From positions 117,900 to 181,899 of the forward strand of contig NZ_JBLIAI010000001.1 in the NCBI RefSeq assembly GCF_047634455.1: a stretch of DNA of 64,000 nt, read 5' to 3'. The number at the start of each line of letters is the position of its first letter. Positions within the stretch are counted from its first letter, which is position 1. The notes under the pieces are model-generated. The model was not told the origin of the DNA, did no database searches, and was given only the letters and a program-made list of their open reading frames with translations. The translations under genes and the position numbers were made by a program. The stretch comes from Maritalea sp047634455. Its GTDB lineage: Bacteria > Pseudomonadota > Alphaproteobacteria > Rhizobiales > Devosiaceae. This document shows, one piece after another, positions 14,618 through 23,780 of the stretch.

Positions 14618-16497
14618 CAGACTGTCTCCGGATGCAGGGCAACAACTTCGGCGCTTTGAGTGTTCAGCGCTTTGCGGATATTGTCGGCGATCATCCGCGC
14701 AGTGATCGGCGTGCCCGAATAGCTCAGCACAGGGGTGAGCTTTCCAGGCGGTATCTCGCATTCATTTATGATCAGACGTCGCATTTGCCCATCGCGGTTC
14801 TGCTCGATCACAAATACCTGCTCATGCGTGTGGATGAACTCGTCCAAACTTTCATGGAACGGAAAAGCGCGGATCCGCATCGTCTCGATCAAATAGCCTT
14901 CGTCGGCAAGCATTTCCACCGCCTCATATGCGGGTGAAGCCGAAGTGCCAAAAAACAAAGCGCCTAGCTTTTTCTTGGTCTTCAGCTTTTTCACCTTTAT
15001 CGGTGGATGGGTCTTTGGTGCCGGAACATAGGCTTTAGCGGTTTCAAATTTACGCAGCAACCGATCCATGTTCTTGACATAGTCTTCGCCGCTTTCCGAA
15101 TAGACCGCCATTTCATTCTTTGAAGACCCCCGGGTGAAATAGGCTCCTTTTTCAGGATGTACGCCGGGCAAAGTCCGATAACAAATTCCATCGCCATCCA
15201 CATCCAAATAGCGGCCCCATTTTTCCGCTTTATCTAAACCCTCAGCATCCAGTACCTTGCCCCGGTCCATTCGGTAATTATCGTCCCACTCCAAAGGGGG
15301 CGACATCCAATCATTCATGCCCAGATCAAGATCTGACATAATGATCACCGGTGTCTGCAATTGTTCTGCAAGGTCGAAAGCTTGAACCGTCATATCAAAA
15401 CACTCGCGCGGCGTTGCGGGGAATAACAGCACATGCTTGGTGTCACCGTGGCTAGCGTATGCTGCGGCCAAGATATCCGATTGCTGTGAACGGGTTGGCA
15501 TTCCGGTCGACGGACCCGAACGCTGAACATCAATCAACACAACAGGAATCTCTGCGAAATAGGCAAGCCCTAAGAATTCGCTCATCAATGATAGGCCGGG
15601 TCCAGATGTGGCCGTGAACGCGCGCGCGCCGTTCCACCCCGCCCCGATTGCCATACCCATAGCCGCAAGTTCATCCTCGGCTTGAACAATCGCAAAGTTC
15701 TTCTTGCCGCTACCGGGGTCAATTCGCATGCGCTCGGCATATTTGGAAAATGCGTCCACCACTGAAGTTGATGGGGTGATTGGATACCAGGCCGCAACAG
15801 TTGCGCCACCATAGATCGCGCCCAAAGCTGCCGCCGTATTACCGTTCATTAGGATATGTTCGCTCTCCTGGATATGCGGCGCGGCGTTGCCACCGGCTTC
15901 CAATCGAATAGGTAGCGGGCAATTGAAATTTTCAGTGGCGTACTGGTAGCCCATCTCAAGCGCATGGACATTTGACGATATCAGTTTTTCCTTGCCCTTG
16001 AATTGGACGCTCAATAGATCTTTGAGTATTGAAAACTTTATGTTCAAGAGCGCGGCCAACGCTCCCACATAAACAACATTTTTAAGCAATTGTTGCAGGC
16101 GTGGGTTTTCGTATTCACGCATGCACATTTGTGTCAACGGGATGCCGAAATAGCTGATGTCATCGCGCTTCAGGTGTTGCGCCAAAGGTTTTGTGGAATC
16201 ATATACAAAATAGCCACCGGGCTCGACGCTGGCGACATCCTTTTCCATGCTTTGAGGATTGATGGACAACATAAGATCTATACCGCCGCGACGCCCTAAA
16301 TATCCTTTGGAACTGACCCGCACCTCGTACCAAGTGGGCAAGCCTTGAATGTTCGATGGAAAAATGTTGCGCGGACTCACCGGAATACCCATGCGGAAAA
16401 TTGCTTTGGCAAACAAATGGTTTGCACTAGCCGATCCGGTACCGTTTACGTTGGCCAACTTCACAACAAAATCGTTGACGCCTTCAATATGTTTCAT
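14617..16497 (-). CDS. korA: 2-oxoacid:ferredoxin oxidoreductase alpha subunit (gamma-alpha fusion, KorA-like)
   Basis: This 626-residue protein has two parts. The N-terminal gamma-type domain (about residues 1-190) contains NGTGSASANHLFAKAI. The alpha domain starts near NGNTAAALGAIYGG, has the signature YPITPSTSVVDAF and the segment TSGPGLSLMSEFLG, and ends in a C-terminal transketolase-like domain. This gamma-alpha fusion is typical of the two-subunit, often oxygen-tolerant 2-oxoglutarate:ferredoxin oxidoreductases. The start overlaps the upstream flavoprotein stop by 4 bases. The KGYLGRRGGIDLML stretch replaces the usual gamma-domain glutamine-rich loop, which may shift specificity. Confidence 0.87.
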   Translation of the reverse strand: MKHIEGVNDFVVKLANVNGTGSASANHLFAKAIFRMGIPVSPRNIFPSNIQGLPTWYEVRVSSKGYLGRRGGIDLMLSINPQSMEKDVASVEPGGYFVYDSTKPLAQHLKRDDISYFGIPLTQMCMREYENPRLQQLLKNVVYVGALAALLNIKFSILKDLLSVQFKGKEKLISSNVHALEMGYQYATENFNCPLPIRLEAGGNAAPHIQESEHILMNGNTAAALGAIYGGATVAAWYPITPSTSVVDAFSKYAERMRIDPGSGKKNFAIVQAEDELAAMGMAIGAGWNGARAFTATSGPGLSLMSEFLGLAYFAEIPVVLIDVQRSGPSTGMPTRSQQSDILAAAYASHGDTKHVLLFPATPRECFDMTVQAFDLAEQLQTPVIIMSDLDLGMNDWMSPPLEWDDNYRMDRGKVLDAEGLDKAEKWGRYLDVDGDGICYRTLPGVHPEKGAYFTRGSSKNEMAVYSESGEDYVKNMDRLLRKFETAKAYVPAPKTHPPIKVKKLKTKKKLGALFFGTSASPAYEAVEMLADEGYLIETMRIRAFPFHESLDEFIHTHEQVFVIEQNRDGQMRRLIINECEIPPGKLTPVLSYSGTPITARMIADNIRKALNTQSAEVVALHPETV

Positions 16498-18284
16498 TCG
16501 ACTTCCACCAGGTCAGGTGTCGCCTTGGCAACATTGTAAAAGAACATCTGCATGTCCCAAGCAGCGGTAGGGCAACGTTCGGCACACAGACCACAATGCA
16601 AACAAACATCTTCGTCCTTGATCAGGACTTTGCCTGTTTGCAGCTTATCCGAGACATAAATGTCCTGCTCGAGATTTTCGGCGGGCACTTTAAGTCGGCT
16701 GCGCAGATCGTCTTCAGGCCCGTTTTCGACAAAACTAATGCAGCTGGTTGGGCAAATATCGGCACAAGCATCACACTCAATGCAATCTCCAGCACTGAAT
16801 ACTGTTTGGGCATCACAATTCAGGCACCGCTCCGCTTGGATAAAGGCTGTCTCGGCGTCAAACCCGAGCTCAACCTCAAGCGCTCGATCTTGCAACGCGT
16901 TTTCCAGATTGACCAGTGGCACCGCCACTCGCTTATCGTCGACCGGAGCACTGTCATAGCTCCATTCATGGATACCCATTTTCTGACTGACCAAGTTCAC
17001 GTGTGGCGACGGGCGCTGACTGAGGTCTTTTCCCTGACAGAAAAGATCAATCGACACGGCTGCTTGGTGACCATGAGCTACAGCGGTTATGATATTTTTC
17101 GGACCAAACGCTGCATCGCCTCCGAAAAAGACTTCCGATCGACTAGATTGCAGTGTCTTTGCGTCCAGCATTGGCACCCCCCTACTGGAAAAATTGATGC
17201 CTGTATGAGGCTCAATCCAGGGAAATGCGTTCTCCTGCCCAATTGCGATCAGCACGTCGTCACAAGGGACAAAAACGGGTTCTTCGCCGGTTGGGACCAG
17301 TTCGCGACGCCCGTCGTCGTGATATATCGCCTCGACTTTTTCGAAAGTCATGCCAACAAGCTTGCCGTCTTCAACCACGAACTCTTTGGGCACATGATTA
17401 TCTATGATTGGGATGCCTTCGTGCAGGGCGTCTTCCTTCTCCCAAGGAGAGGCTTTCATGTCAGCAAATGGGCTGCGAACAATGACTTTCACATCTTCAC
17501 CACCCAGGCGGCGCGAAGTTCTACAGCAGTCCATGGCCGTGTTGCCACCGCCCAAGACGATCACGCGCTTGCCGATCTTCTCTGTGTGATCGAACGCGAC
17601 ACTAGATAACCAGTCAAGGCCTACGTGAACATTCGCACTGGCTTCTTCGCGCCCCGGCAGGTCCGGCAAATCGCGCCCGCGTGGCGCACCACTGCCAACA
17701 AAGATGGCATCATAGTCTTTGGCGAGTAACTCAGACATGCTGTCAACAAATGTGTCGAAGTGGGCGTTGATGCCCATATTCATGATATAGCCAACTTCTT
17801 CGTCGAGGACACTTTCAGGAAGTCGGAAAGAGGGGATTTGCGACCGCATGAACCCGCCGCCCTTGTCTTGGGCATCATACAAATGCAGTTCGTAACCCAA
17901 TGGGGCCAAATCACGCGCAACTGTCAACGATGATGGACCGCCCCCGATCAGCGCTATTTTTTTGCCATTCGTAGGACCAGCCTTAGGCAAGTGTTCTGCG
18001 ACATCATCTTTAAGATCTGCGGCTACTCTTTTTAAGCGGCAAATAGCGACTGGTTCTTCCTCAACCCGAACGCGGCGGCAAGCCGGTTCGCAAGGTCGGT
18101 CACAGGTCCGGCCAAGCACGCCAGGAAAAACATTGCTCTCCCAATTGACCAGATAAGCATCGGTGTAACGTTGCTGAGCGATAAGGCGGATATAGGCGGG
18201 CACCGGCGTATGCGCGGGACAGGCATATTGGCAATCGACAACCTTATGAAAATACTCGGGGTTGTCTGTATCGGTCGGTTTCAT
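16494..18284 (-). CDS. GltD-like FAD/NAD(P) oxidoreductase with N-terminal Fe-S and C-terminal 2[4Fe-4S] ferredoxin domains
   Basis: This is a 596-residue flavoprotein. The N-terminal part has the cysteine pattern CQYACPAHTPVPAY and CDRPCEPAC, as in dihydropyrimidine dehydrogenase N-domains and GltD. It is followed by an FAD site (IALIGGGPSSLTVARDLA), an NAD(P) site (VIVLGGGNTAMDCCRTSRRLG) and GGDAAFGPKNIITAVAHG. The C-terminus carries two ferredoxin motifs, CIECDACADICPTSC and CLHCGLCAERCPTA. It heads the operon with korA and korB, so it probably moves electrons between reduced ferredoxin and NAD(P). I start at the ATG preceded by AAGGA at 7 bases; a second ATG 18 bases upstream lacks a site. 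Confidence 0.85.
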   Translation of the reverse strand: MKPTDTDNPEYFHKVVDCQYACPAHTPVPAYIRLIAQQRYTDAYLVNWESNVFPGVLGRTCDRPCEPACRRVRVEEEPVAICRLKRVAADLKDDVAEHLPKAGPTNGKKIALIGGGPSSLTVARDLAPLGYELHLYDAQDKGGGFMRSQIPSFRLPESVLDEEVGYIMNMGINAHFDTFVDSMSELLAKDYDAIFVGSGAPRGRDLPDLPGREEASANVHVGLDWLSSVAFDHTEKIGKRVIVLGGGNTAMDCCRTSRRLGGEDVKVIVRSPFADMKASPWEKEDALHEGIPIIDNHVPKEFVVEDGKLVGMTFEKVEAIYHDDGRRELVPTGEEPVFVPCDDVLIAIGQENAFPWIEPHTGINFSSRGVPMLDAKTLQSSRSEVFFGGDAAFGPKNIITAVAHGHQAAVSIDLFCQGKDLSQRPSPHVNLVSQKMGIHEWSYDSAPVDDKRVAVPLVNLENALQDRALEVELGFDAETAFIQAERCLNCDAQTVFSAGDCIECDACADICPTSCISFVENGPEDDLRSRLKVPAENLEQDIYVSDKLQTGKVLIKDEDVCLHCGLCAERCPTAAWDMQMFFYNVAKATPDLVEVE

Positions 18285-18783
18285 TTCCGCATCCTTGCGC
18301 ACGCGTCAAAAGGTTTACAACACATACATAGACAAAACGCTAGAAAACCAGTTGTGTAAAGACCCTGTTCTCAGGTTGCAGGCCGCTGGAATGTACAAAG
18401 CTCGCACCTGTGTCAGTAACTTCTCCATCCGCGGCACACTATTTGACGAGCTAGGTTCGAGTTTTCGAGCTGCCGTATTCATCCCTTACGCGTTGCGTCT
18501 GAATACCCGCCACTAAATTGGCGCGCCAAGTGTAAGCGAGTGACGAAAGTAAATCAGGATCCCTCGCAACTATCCTTGCGTGCAGCGCATCAACCGTCCC
18601 TAAGATGCAATTGGCTATTGAACAACCGCTTATGGAATACCGCGAACATTGTAGACATCAGAGAAAACAACACCCGGCGGCAATCACTATCTTTGAGATA
18701 TTATGGGGTTATCAACCTAGGTTTTGGACGTTCAAGGAAGACTTAGATGTTTATACTCAAAGACTTAGGCCAACAGAAAATTG
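18285..18783. other. about 500-base intergenic region, no gene seen
   Basis: This gap between the divergent Kor operon start and tRNA-Ser must hold the operon promoter, but I found no FNR box, no convincing minus-35/minus-10 pair and no protein-like reading frame. Short open frames here have no ribosome-binding site. A small RNA cannot be excluded. Confidence 0.4.
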
Positions 18784-18873
18784 TGGCGGAGAGACAGGGA
18801 TTCGAACCCTGGAGACGGTTACCCGCCTACACGCGTTCCAGGCGTGCGCCTTCGACCACTCGGCCACCTCTCC
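18784..18873 (-). tRNA. tRNA-Ser (anticodon GGA)
   Basis: The minus strand gives a 90-base class II tRNA. It has a 7-base acceptor stem (GGAGAGG, last pair G-T), an anticodon loop CTGGAAC between CACGC and GCGTG with anticodon GGA, a long variable arm, a T-arm with GGTTCGAATCC, discriminator G and an encoded CCA. It reads UCC and UCU codons. No integrase or duplicated 3' end is nearby, so it is not a visible attachment site. Confidence 0.96.
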
Positions 18874-19041
18874 GCAGGCAGATGCTCACCAAATCAGGGT
18901 GAAAGCACGACTGCAATGGCGCGCACTATACTGATCGCGAAACTGATCGCAAGTGTTCACTTATGCGTTGAGTGCTTGAAACACGTTTTTTGCATAGCTA
19001 TTATCACCGTAACGAACAATTCAAACCAAACGGATAGTTTC

Positions 19042-19377
19042 ATGCGGATGATTGCGCGGCTTATCGGCTCAATATTTTTGGCGTTGATGCTGATTATAAT
19101 AATAATGGACGGCGCCAAGGTGCTTAGCTCTAATGAGCTTGTGTTTACGCCTTTGGGACAGATTTGGTTTCAAATTGACCAAGCTATGGGCACGCTGACG
19201 CTGAATACGCTGCAAGCAATTGTGCAGCGCTATGTGCACCCTATTGTTTGGGATCCGTTTATTGTGACGATCCTTGGTGCGCCTGCGTGGCTGTTTTGTG
19301 CAATTATTGGTATTCTATTCCTATATCTTGGTCGCACCCGTACGCGCGAACGCTACAAACATATCGACGAACTTTAG
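19042..19377 (+). CDS. small two-helix membrane protein, unknown function
   Basis: This 111-residue protein has two hydrophobic segments: residues about 4-24 (IARLIGSIFLALMLIIIIMD) and a second near residue 82-102 (APAWLFCAIIGILFLYLG). It ends in a basic cytoplasmic-type tail (GRTRTRERYKH). The connecting loop is amphipathic. I start at the ATG at 19042; a longer frame runs back through the tRNA gene and is not credible. It lies 10 bases before msrA, so the two may be co-transcribed. I do not recognise its family well enough to name a function. Confidence 0.65.
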   Translation: MRMIARLIGSIFLALMLIIIIMDGAKVLSSNELVFTPLGQIWFQIDQAMGTLTLNTLQAIVQRYVHPIVWDPFIVTILGAPAWLFCAIIGILFLYLGRTRTRERYKHIDEL

Positions 19378-19387
19378 GTTTTGAAAA

Positions 19388-19972
19388 ATGGATATTGCAA
19401 CGTCTCAACTCTCCCATTTCGTAAACGGCAACTCCTTGGCCGGCCCCTATCCTGCGCAAAACCAAACTATATATTTGGCGCTAGGCTGCTTTTGGGGCGC
19501 GGAACGCCTATTTTGGCGACTTGATGGCGTGTGGGTTACAGCGGTGGGCTACCAAGGTGGGCATCAAGACCACCCAACTTATCAAGAGGTTTGCAGTGGA
19601 CGAACAGGCCACGCCGAAGCGGTTTTGGTGAATTTCGACCCTGCCCTCATCTCGCTAGAGGAAATATTGGTTGAGTTTTGGCAAGAGCACGATCCAACGC
19701 AAGGCAACCGCCAGGGCAATGATGTGGGCAGTCAGTATCGCAGCACCGTGTATTTTACGTCCAATGCCCAAGAAAAAATCGTGCGCGCAAGTTATGCAGC
19801 CTATTCCAGATCGCTCAAAGAGGGTGGCTTTGGTCCAATAACGACCGAGATTAAATTGGCACCTGAGTTCTATTTTGCTGAAGAATACCACCAGCAATAT
19901 CTGGCGAAAAATCCAAACGGATATTGCGGCCTTAAAGGCACCGGCGTTTGCTGCACTATGGGTGGCGCATAA
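19388..19972 (+). CDS. msrA: peptide-methionine (S)-S-oxide reductase
   Basis: This 194-residue MsrA has the active-site motif GCFWGAERLFW (catalytic cysteine at about residue 37). It also has TGHAEAV, the substrate-pocket segment EFWQEHDPTQGNRQGNDVGSQYRS, and a C-terminal GYCGLKGTGVCC that provides resolving cysteines. It repairs oxidised methionine using thioredoxin. Length and all key residues are normal. It is flanked by a small membrane protein gene and a YjbR-like gene, both on the same strand. Confidence 0.95.
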   Translation: MDIATSQLSHFVNGNSLAGPYPAQNQTIYLALGCFWGAERLFWRLDGVWVTAVGYQGGHQDHPTYQEVCSGRTGHAEAVLVNFDPALISLEEILVEFWQEHDPTQGNRQGNDVGSQYRSTVYFTSNAQEKIVRASYAAYSRSLKEGGFGPITTEIKLAPEFYFAEEYHQQYLAKNPNGYCGLKGTGVCCTMGGA

Positions 19973-19976
19973 ACAG

Positions 19977-20333
19977 ATGTTGACGCGTAAAGAATTTGAA
20001 GAATTCTGCTTTGCCCTGCCCAAAGTGACCCATGTCGTGCAGTGGGGAAACGCATCGGTTTTTAAAATCGGCGGCAAGATTTTTGCCATATATAGCCGTT
20101 GGGACGGTGGCGATAGGGACATCATCAGCTTCAAATGTTCCGATCAGTCCTTTTCGATTTTGCCAACACAAGATGGCATTCAACAGGCCAAATATCTTGC
20201 GCGCGCAAAATGGGTTCAAATCTCCGATAAAGCGGGGTGGGACGACGAAACTTGCCACGCCTATATCAAGCAAGCCTATGACATCATCTCATCCAAGCTG
20301 ACCAAGCGAATTCGCGCAGAATTGGGCTTTTAG
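19977..20333 (+). CDS. MmcQ/YjbR family protein
   Basis: This 118-residue protein of the MmcQ/YjbR family has an N-terminal EFEEFCFALP helix, the HVVQWGNASVFKIGGKIFAIYS sheet segment and the C-terminal YIKQAYDIISSKLTKRIRAEL helix. The fold resembles CyaY-like DNA-binding proteins, but no biochemical role is established for most members. I start at the ATG 4 bases after the msrA stop, which gives a normal family N-terminus; a longer frame would overlap msrA. It is likely co-transcribed with msrA. Confidence 0.8.
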   Translation: MLTRKEFEEFCFALPKVTHVVQWGNASVFKIGGKIFAIYSRWDGGDRDIISFKCSDQSFSILPTQDGIQQAKYLARAKWVQISDKAGWDDETCHAYIKQAYDIISSKLTKRIRAELGF

Positions 20334-20406
20334 GTCAATCTTGGTTTTGCTTGCCAAGTGATGCGGGTTTTGCGTTAATATGCATTATGCAGTTTAGGGT
20401 TCATTG

Positions 20407-20985
20407 ATGCGTATTATAGTTTTGGCTTTTTCGGTTATATTGCTGAGTGTGCTTGCAGCCTGCGCCACACTCTCCAAAGCACAATGTCAAGCTGGCGATT
20501 GGCAAAATGTCGGCGAATTTGATGGTAGAATGGGGTATTCATTTGCGCGATTTTCAGAACACAGTGAAGCTTGCAACAAACACGGCATTGCGGTTGATAG
20601 AGACCTTTATGACAAAGGCTACTCAAAAGGCCTAAAACTATATTGCACGCCTGAGAACGCGGCAAAAGTGGGCCTTGCAGGCAAGAGCTATTACAATGTT
20701 TGCACCGGTGAAATGGGCAAAAGCTTTTTGCGCATCCATCGGCAGGCGAACAATATTTACTCGATCGACAATGATATCGGTTCACTTCAAGCCCAAATTG
20801 AGGCACTGACGGAAAATCTAGCGGATCCTGCGACGTCGCAAACAGATCGCGAAAGGATCGTCGACGATATCCGTTCTTTGAACGACGACATATCCAGAAA
20901 ACTTCGGGATCGCGCGCGCGAAGATGCGGAGCTTCGCCAAGTCATGCTTGAAGAACAGACGAGGCTGTCATATCTTAAAGACTAA
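20407..20985 (+). CDS. DUF2799-type lipoprotein
   Basis: This 192-residue protein has a lipoprotein signal peptide (MRIIVLAFSVILLSVLAAC), with the lipobox LAAC placing the lipidated cysteine near residue 19. The body contains CQAGDWQNVGEFDGRMGYSFARFSEHSEAC and YCTPENAAKVGLAGKSYYNVC, the paired-cysteine pattern of the DUF2799 family. The C-terminal half is a long charged helix (about residues 125-190), probably a coiled coil. The ATG is preferred over an in-frame TTG one codon earlier. It is an envelope protein of unknown function. Confidence 0.75.
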   Translation: MRIIVLAFSVILLSVLAACATLSKAQCQAGDWQNVGEFDGRMGYSFARFSEHSEACNKHGIAVDRDLYDKGYSKGLKLYCTPENAAKVGLAGKSYYNVCTGEMGKSFLRIHRQANNIYSIDNDIGSLQAQIEALTENLADPATSQTDRERIVDDIRSLNDDISRKLRDRAREDAELRQVMLEEQTRLSYLKD

Positions 20986-20988
20986 AAA

Positions 20989-21010
20989 AGGCGACCACCG
21001 GCCGCCTCTT
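20989..21010. terminator. terminator hairpin between convergent genes
   Basis: AGGCG and CGCCT form a GC-rich stem with an inner CCGG element, flanked by AAAAAA on the left and CTTAAATT on the right. It sits just after the lipoprotein stop and before the stop of the convergent peroxiredoxin gene, and the A-run would act as a U-run for the minus strand. Confidence 0.6.
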
Positions 21011-21036
21011 AAATTATCCAAGGATTTGCAATCCAA

Positions 21037-21672
21037 CTAGGCGGTAGGCTGCTTTACGATCCGCAAATATGGTTTCACTTCGTTCCAGCCATCAGGGAAT
21101 TTCTTTGCAGCATCTTCGTTGGAAAGCGCGGGAACAATAATCACATCCTCGCCATTTTTCCAGTTAACAGGTGTTGCCACCTGATGTTTTGCTGTGAGCT
21201 GAAGCGAATCTATGACGCGCAGCACTTCATCAAAATTGCGGCCAGTTGATGCTGGATACTCAATTTTCAGTTTGATCTTTTTATCCGGACCAACAACAAA
21301 CACAGACCTAACCGTCAGCGTGTTATCAGCAGATGGATGGATCATTGAATACAGGTTTGCTACCGTTCTGTCGGGATCTGCGATCAAAGGAAAATTCAAG
21401 GCTGTACCTTGAGTTTCTTCAATATCACTGACCCACGCTTTATGGTCTTCGATGGGGTCAACAGACAGGCCCAACACTTTCACGCCGCGCTTGTCAAACT
21501 CGGGCTTCAGCTTAGCTGTGTAGCCCAATTCTGTGGTGCATACTGGCGTGAAGTTTTTTGGGTGTGAAAACAGAACAGCCCAACTGCCGTCAATATAGTC
21601 GTGAAATTTTATGCGACCTTCGGTTGTGTCTGCTTCAAAATTTGGTGCCTCGTCGCCGATTAGCAATCCCAT
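21037..21672 (-). CDS. 1-Cys peroxiredoxin (Prx6 family)
   Basis: This is a 211-residue peroxiredoxin. The peroxidatic cysteine is C45 in NFTPVCTTE, and the long C-terminal extension with FPDGWNEVKPYLR is typical of Prx6-type 1-Cys enzymes. The family reduces hydrogen peroxide and organic hydroperoxides in the cytoplasm. There is no second conserved cysteine in the resolving position. The ATG at 21672 has AGGGG at 8 bases; another ATG 6 bases upstream is too close to that site to be preferred. Confidence 0.93.
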   Translation of the reverse strand: MGLLIGDEAPNFEADTTEGRIKFHDYIDGSWAVLFSHPKNFTPVCTTELGYTAKLKPEFDKRGVKVLGLSVDPIEDHKAWVSDIEETQGTALNFPLIADPDRTVANLYSMIHPSADNTLTVRSVFVVGPDKKIKLKIEYPASTGRNFDEVLRVIDSLQLTAKHQVATPVNWKNGEDVIIVPALSNEDAAKKFPDGWNEVKPYLRIVKQPTA

Positions 21673-22142
21673 GATCATGTCCCCTTTTTAAGAATTAAGT
21701 ACTGGACACAATATGGGGATTTGCGAGGTAAATGAAATGCCAAAAATAGAAAATATTTTTGCCAATTTGCTAAGCACACCAGAAGGCCGTGCTCAAGATT
21801 TGGAGCAAAAGAGGACGCTTACGAAAACAGCTGCACAAAATCGCGTAAGATCCGTTGTTCAAGCGTCAAAAATACAATTGCTGGGGCAACTGAGAACATA
21901 AGCGCGAACGGCCATCGAGCAGAAGCGAAACGTGCAATCACATAGGCTAACAATGCCGCTGCAAACATGAACAACAATTCTGCGTTATGTGCGCTCCAAA
22001 ACCTGAGCAACTCGTACATCTGCTACAAACCCAATCTGCCCCCAAATTAGTAATTTGGCAGAAGTCTAGCAAATTTGATTTTGTTTGACGTGAATTGGAT
22101 GGATTGCCATTTAATCAAAGACAATCCATCGGCTTGGATAGG
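21673..22142. other. 470-base region holding only a doubtful small ORF
   Basis: This gap between the peroxiredoxin and SulP genes contains the possible membrane peptide gene described separately and otherwise no protein-like frame. No clear terminator or operator is visible. The plus-strand frame starting near 21736 (MPKIENIFANLL) has no supported ribosome-binding site. Confidence 0.4.
21819..22019 (-). CDS. possible small membrane protein (66 residues)
   Basis: The frame encodes two hydrophobic stretches (LLFMFAAALLAYVIARFA and WPFALMFSVAPAIVFLTL) separated by a short basic loop, a plausible two-helix hairpin membrane protein. The ribosome-binding site is weak, and no family is recognised. 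It could equally be a chance frame, so it is listed only as a candidate. Confidence 0.35.
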   Translation of the reverse strand: MYELLRFWSAHNAELLFMFAAALLAYVIARFASARWPFALMFSVAPAIVFLTLEQRILRDFVQLFS

Positions 22143-23780
22143 TCAATGCCCGGCGTCGAGGCGTCCGGTTTGCAAATCATAGTCTGTCGCAACGCCATAT
22201 TCAGGATCATCTTCAGCCGGCTCAACCAACTGGCCGGCATTTTTGAGCAATGTTTTGCAATCGTCTGACAAGTGGCGCAACTTCAACGTCGTCCCGTTTG
22301 CCTGATACTTTGCAGCTAAGGCTTCGATCGCTTGCAAACCAGAATGATCAACCACGCGAGAACCTGCAAAATCAATGATTACCGTTTCGGGATCCTCTTT
22401 TGGATCAAACAAAATCGAGAAGCTTTCAATTGAGCCAAAGAATAGTGGTCCTTCGAGCTTGTAGATTTTTTCGTTGTTGCCTTCATGATAACCTGGCGTT
22501 GTCGCGTGCATCCGTGTGGACGCGTTCCAAGCATAAACCAGTGCAGCAATAATCACCCCGACCACAACAGCGGTCGCCAGATCGGTTGCCACCGTGACAA
22601 CGGTCACAAGCACAATCACAAATGCATCGGCACGCGGAATGCGCATCATGATTTGAATTGAACGCCATGCAAATGTGCCAATAACCACCATAAACATCAC
22701 GCCAACAAGTGCGGCCAGCGGTATCTGCTCAATCCAGCTTGACGCAAAAAGGATGAAAGCAAGCAAGAATAATGCAGCTGAAATACCAGACCAGCGCGTG
22801 CGGCCACCAGATTTCACGTTGATCATCGACTGACCGATCATCGCACAACCGCCCATGCCACCAAAGAACCCGGTGATGAGGTTGGCTAGGCCTTGGGCAA
22901 TGCTTTCTTTGGACGCCCCACCTTTTGTTTCAGTAATTTCTGCAACAAGGTTGAGGGTCAACAAAGATTCAATAAGGCCAATGGCTGCAAGGATTACGGC
23001 ATAAGGCAAAATGATCTGCAATGTTTCAAACGTCAAAGGGACCAGTGGAATATGGAATTGGGGCAAACCACCTTTAATCGATGCCAAATCACCAACCCGT
23101 GGTACATCCAGTTTAAGCAGAATAACAGCAATCGAAACCGCACCAATTGCGAGCAACGGCGCGGGGATGGCCTTGATATATTTGCCGCCAAAGTGAATTA
23201 TCGCCATGGTGACAACGGTCAAAGAAAACATCAGATACAACGGCATCCCAGTCAGCCATTCACCACCAGCAATGCCGTGTCCGCCACCAGTTGCCGATCC
23301 GGGGACTTGGAACTGGCTGAGTTGAGCCAAAAAGATAACGATGGCCAAACCATTGACAAACCCGAGCATGACAGGATGGGGCACCATGCGAATGAATTTT
23401 CCCCAACGCATAATGCCAACAACGATCTGGATGATGCCCATCAACACCACGGTTGCAAACAAATATTCGATGCCATGTTGGGCAACCAGCGATACCATGA
23501 CAACGGCCAACGCACCTGTTGCACCAGAAATCATGCCCGGACGACCGCCAATAAGGGCTGTGACAAGCCCAACAATGAACGCTGCGTACAAGCCAACAAG
23601 CGGATGAACTCCAGCCACAAACGCAAATGCCACGGCTTCGGGCACAAGCGCCAAAGCCACGGTTAGACCCGCAAGTATGTCGGTGCGGAATTGAGCGGAA
23701 GATGGCGCAACAAAGCCATCGGCGGAAGCGGCAAGAAAACGATTAAACAAGATGAACGGACTCGCTGTTGAATTTGGCAC
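22143..23780 (-). CDS. SulP family inorganic anion transporter with STAS domain
   Basis: This 545-residue protein has a membrane domain of about 10-14 helices, including GLTVALALVPEAVAFAFVAGV (about residues 33-53) with the SulP signature, and GGMGGCAMIGQSMINVKSGGRTRWSGI. The C-terminal cytoplasmic STAS domain (about residues 440-530) carries the VIIDFAGSRVVDHSGLQAIEAL strand-helix. SulP proteins carry sulfate, bicarbonate or related anions; the substrate is not readable. The start is a GTG inside a 16-base inverted repeat (23779-23794), and no better start is visible. Confidence 0.92.
   Translation of the reverse strand: MPNSTASPFILFNRFLAASADGFVAPSSAQFRTDILAGLTVALALVPEAVAFAFVAGVHPLVGLYAAFIVGLVTALIGGRPGMISGATGALAVVMVSLVAQHGIEYLFATVVLMGIIQIVVGIMRWGKFIRMVPHPVMLGFVNGLAIVIFLAQLSQFQVPGSATGGGHGIAGGEWLTGMPLYLMFSLTVVTMAIIHFGGKYIKAIPAPLLAIGAVSIAVILLKLDVPRVGDLASIKGGLPQFHIPLVPLTFETLQIILPYAVILAAIGLIESLLTLNLVAEITETKGGASKESIAQGLANLITGFFGGMGGCAMIGQSMINVKSGGRTRWSGISAALFLLAFILFASSWIEQIPLAALVGVMFMVVIGTFAWRSIQIMMRIPRADAFVIVLVTVVTVATDLATAVVVGVIIAALVYAWNASTRMHATTPGYHEGNNEKIYKLEGPLFFGSIESFSILFDPKEDPETVIIDFAGSRVVDHSGLQAIEALAAKYQANGTTLKLRHLSDDCKTLLKNAGQLVEPAEDDPEYGVATDYDLQTGRLDAGH

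Noticed and set aside
16596..17609. Long plus-strand open frame (337 codons) opposite the GltD-like gene
   Set aside because: It lies entirely antisense to a gene with clear FAD, NAD(P) and ferredoxin motifs, has no ribosome-binding site, and the translation has no protein-like family pattern.
18784..18873. tRNA-Ser as a site for an integrated element
   Set aside because: No integrase, no repeated 3' tRNA fragment and ordinary chromosomal genes on both sides.
18781..19041. In-frame extension of the two-helix membrane gene back through tRNA-Ser
   Set aside because: It would translate the complement of a tRNA gene; the ATG at 19042 gives a proper membrane protein start.
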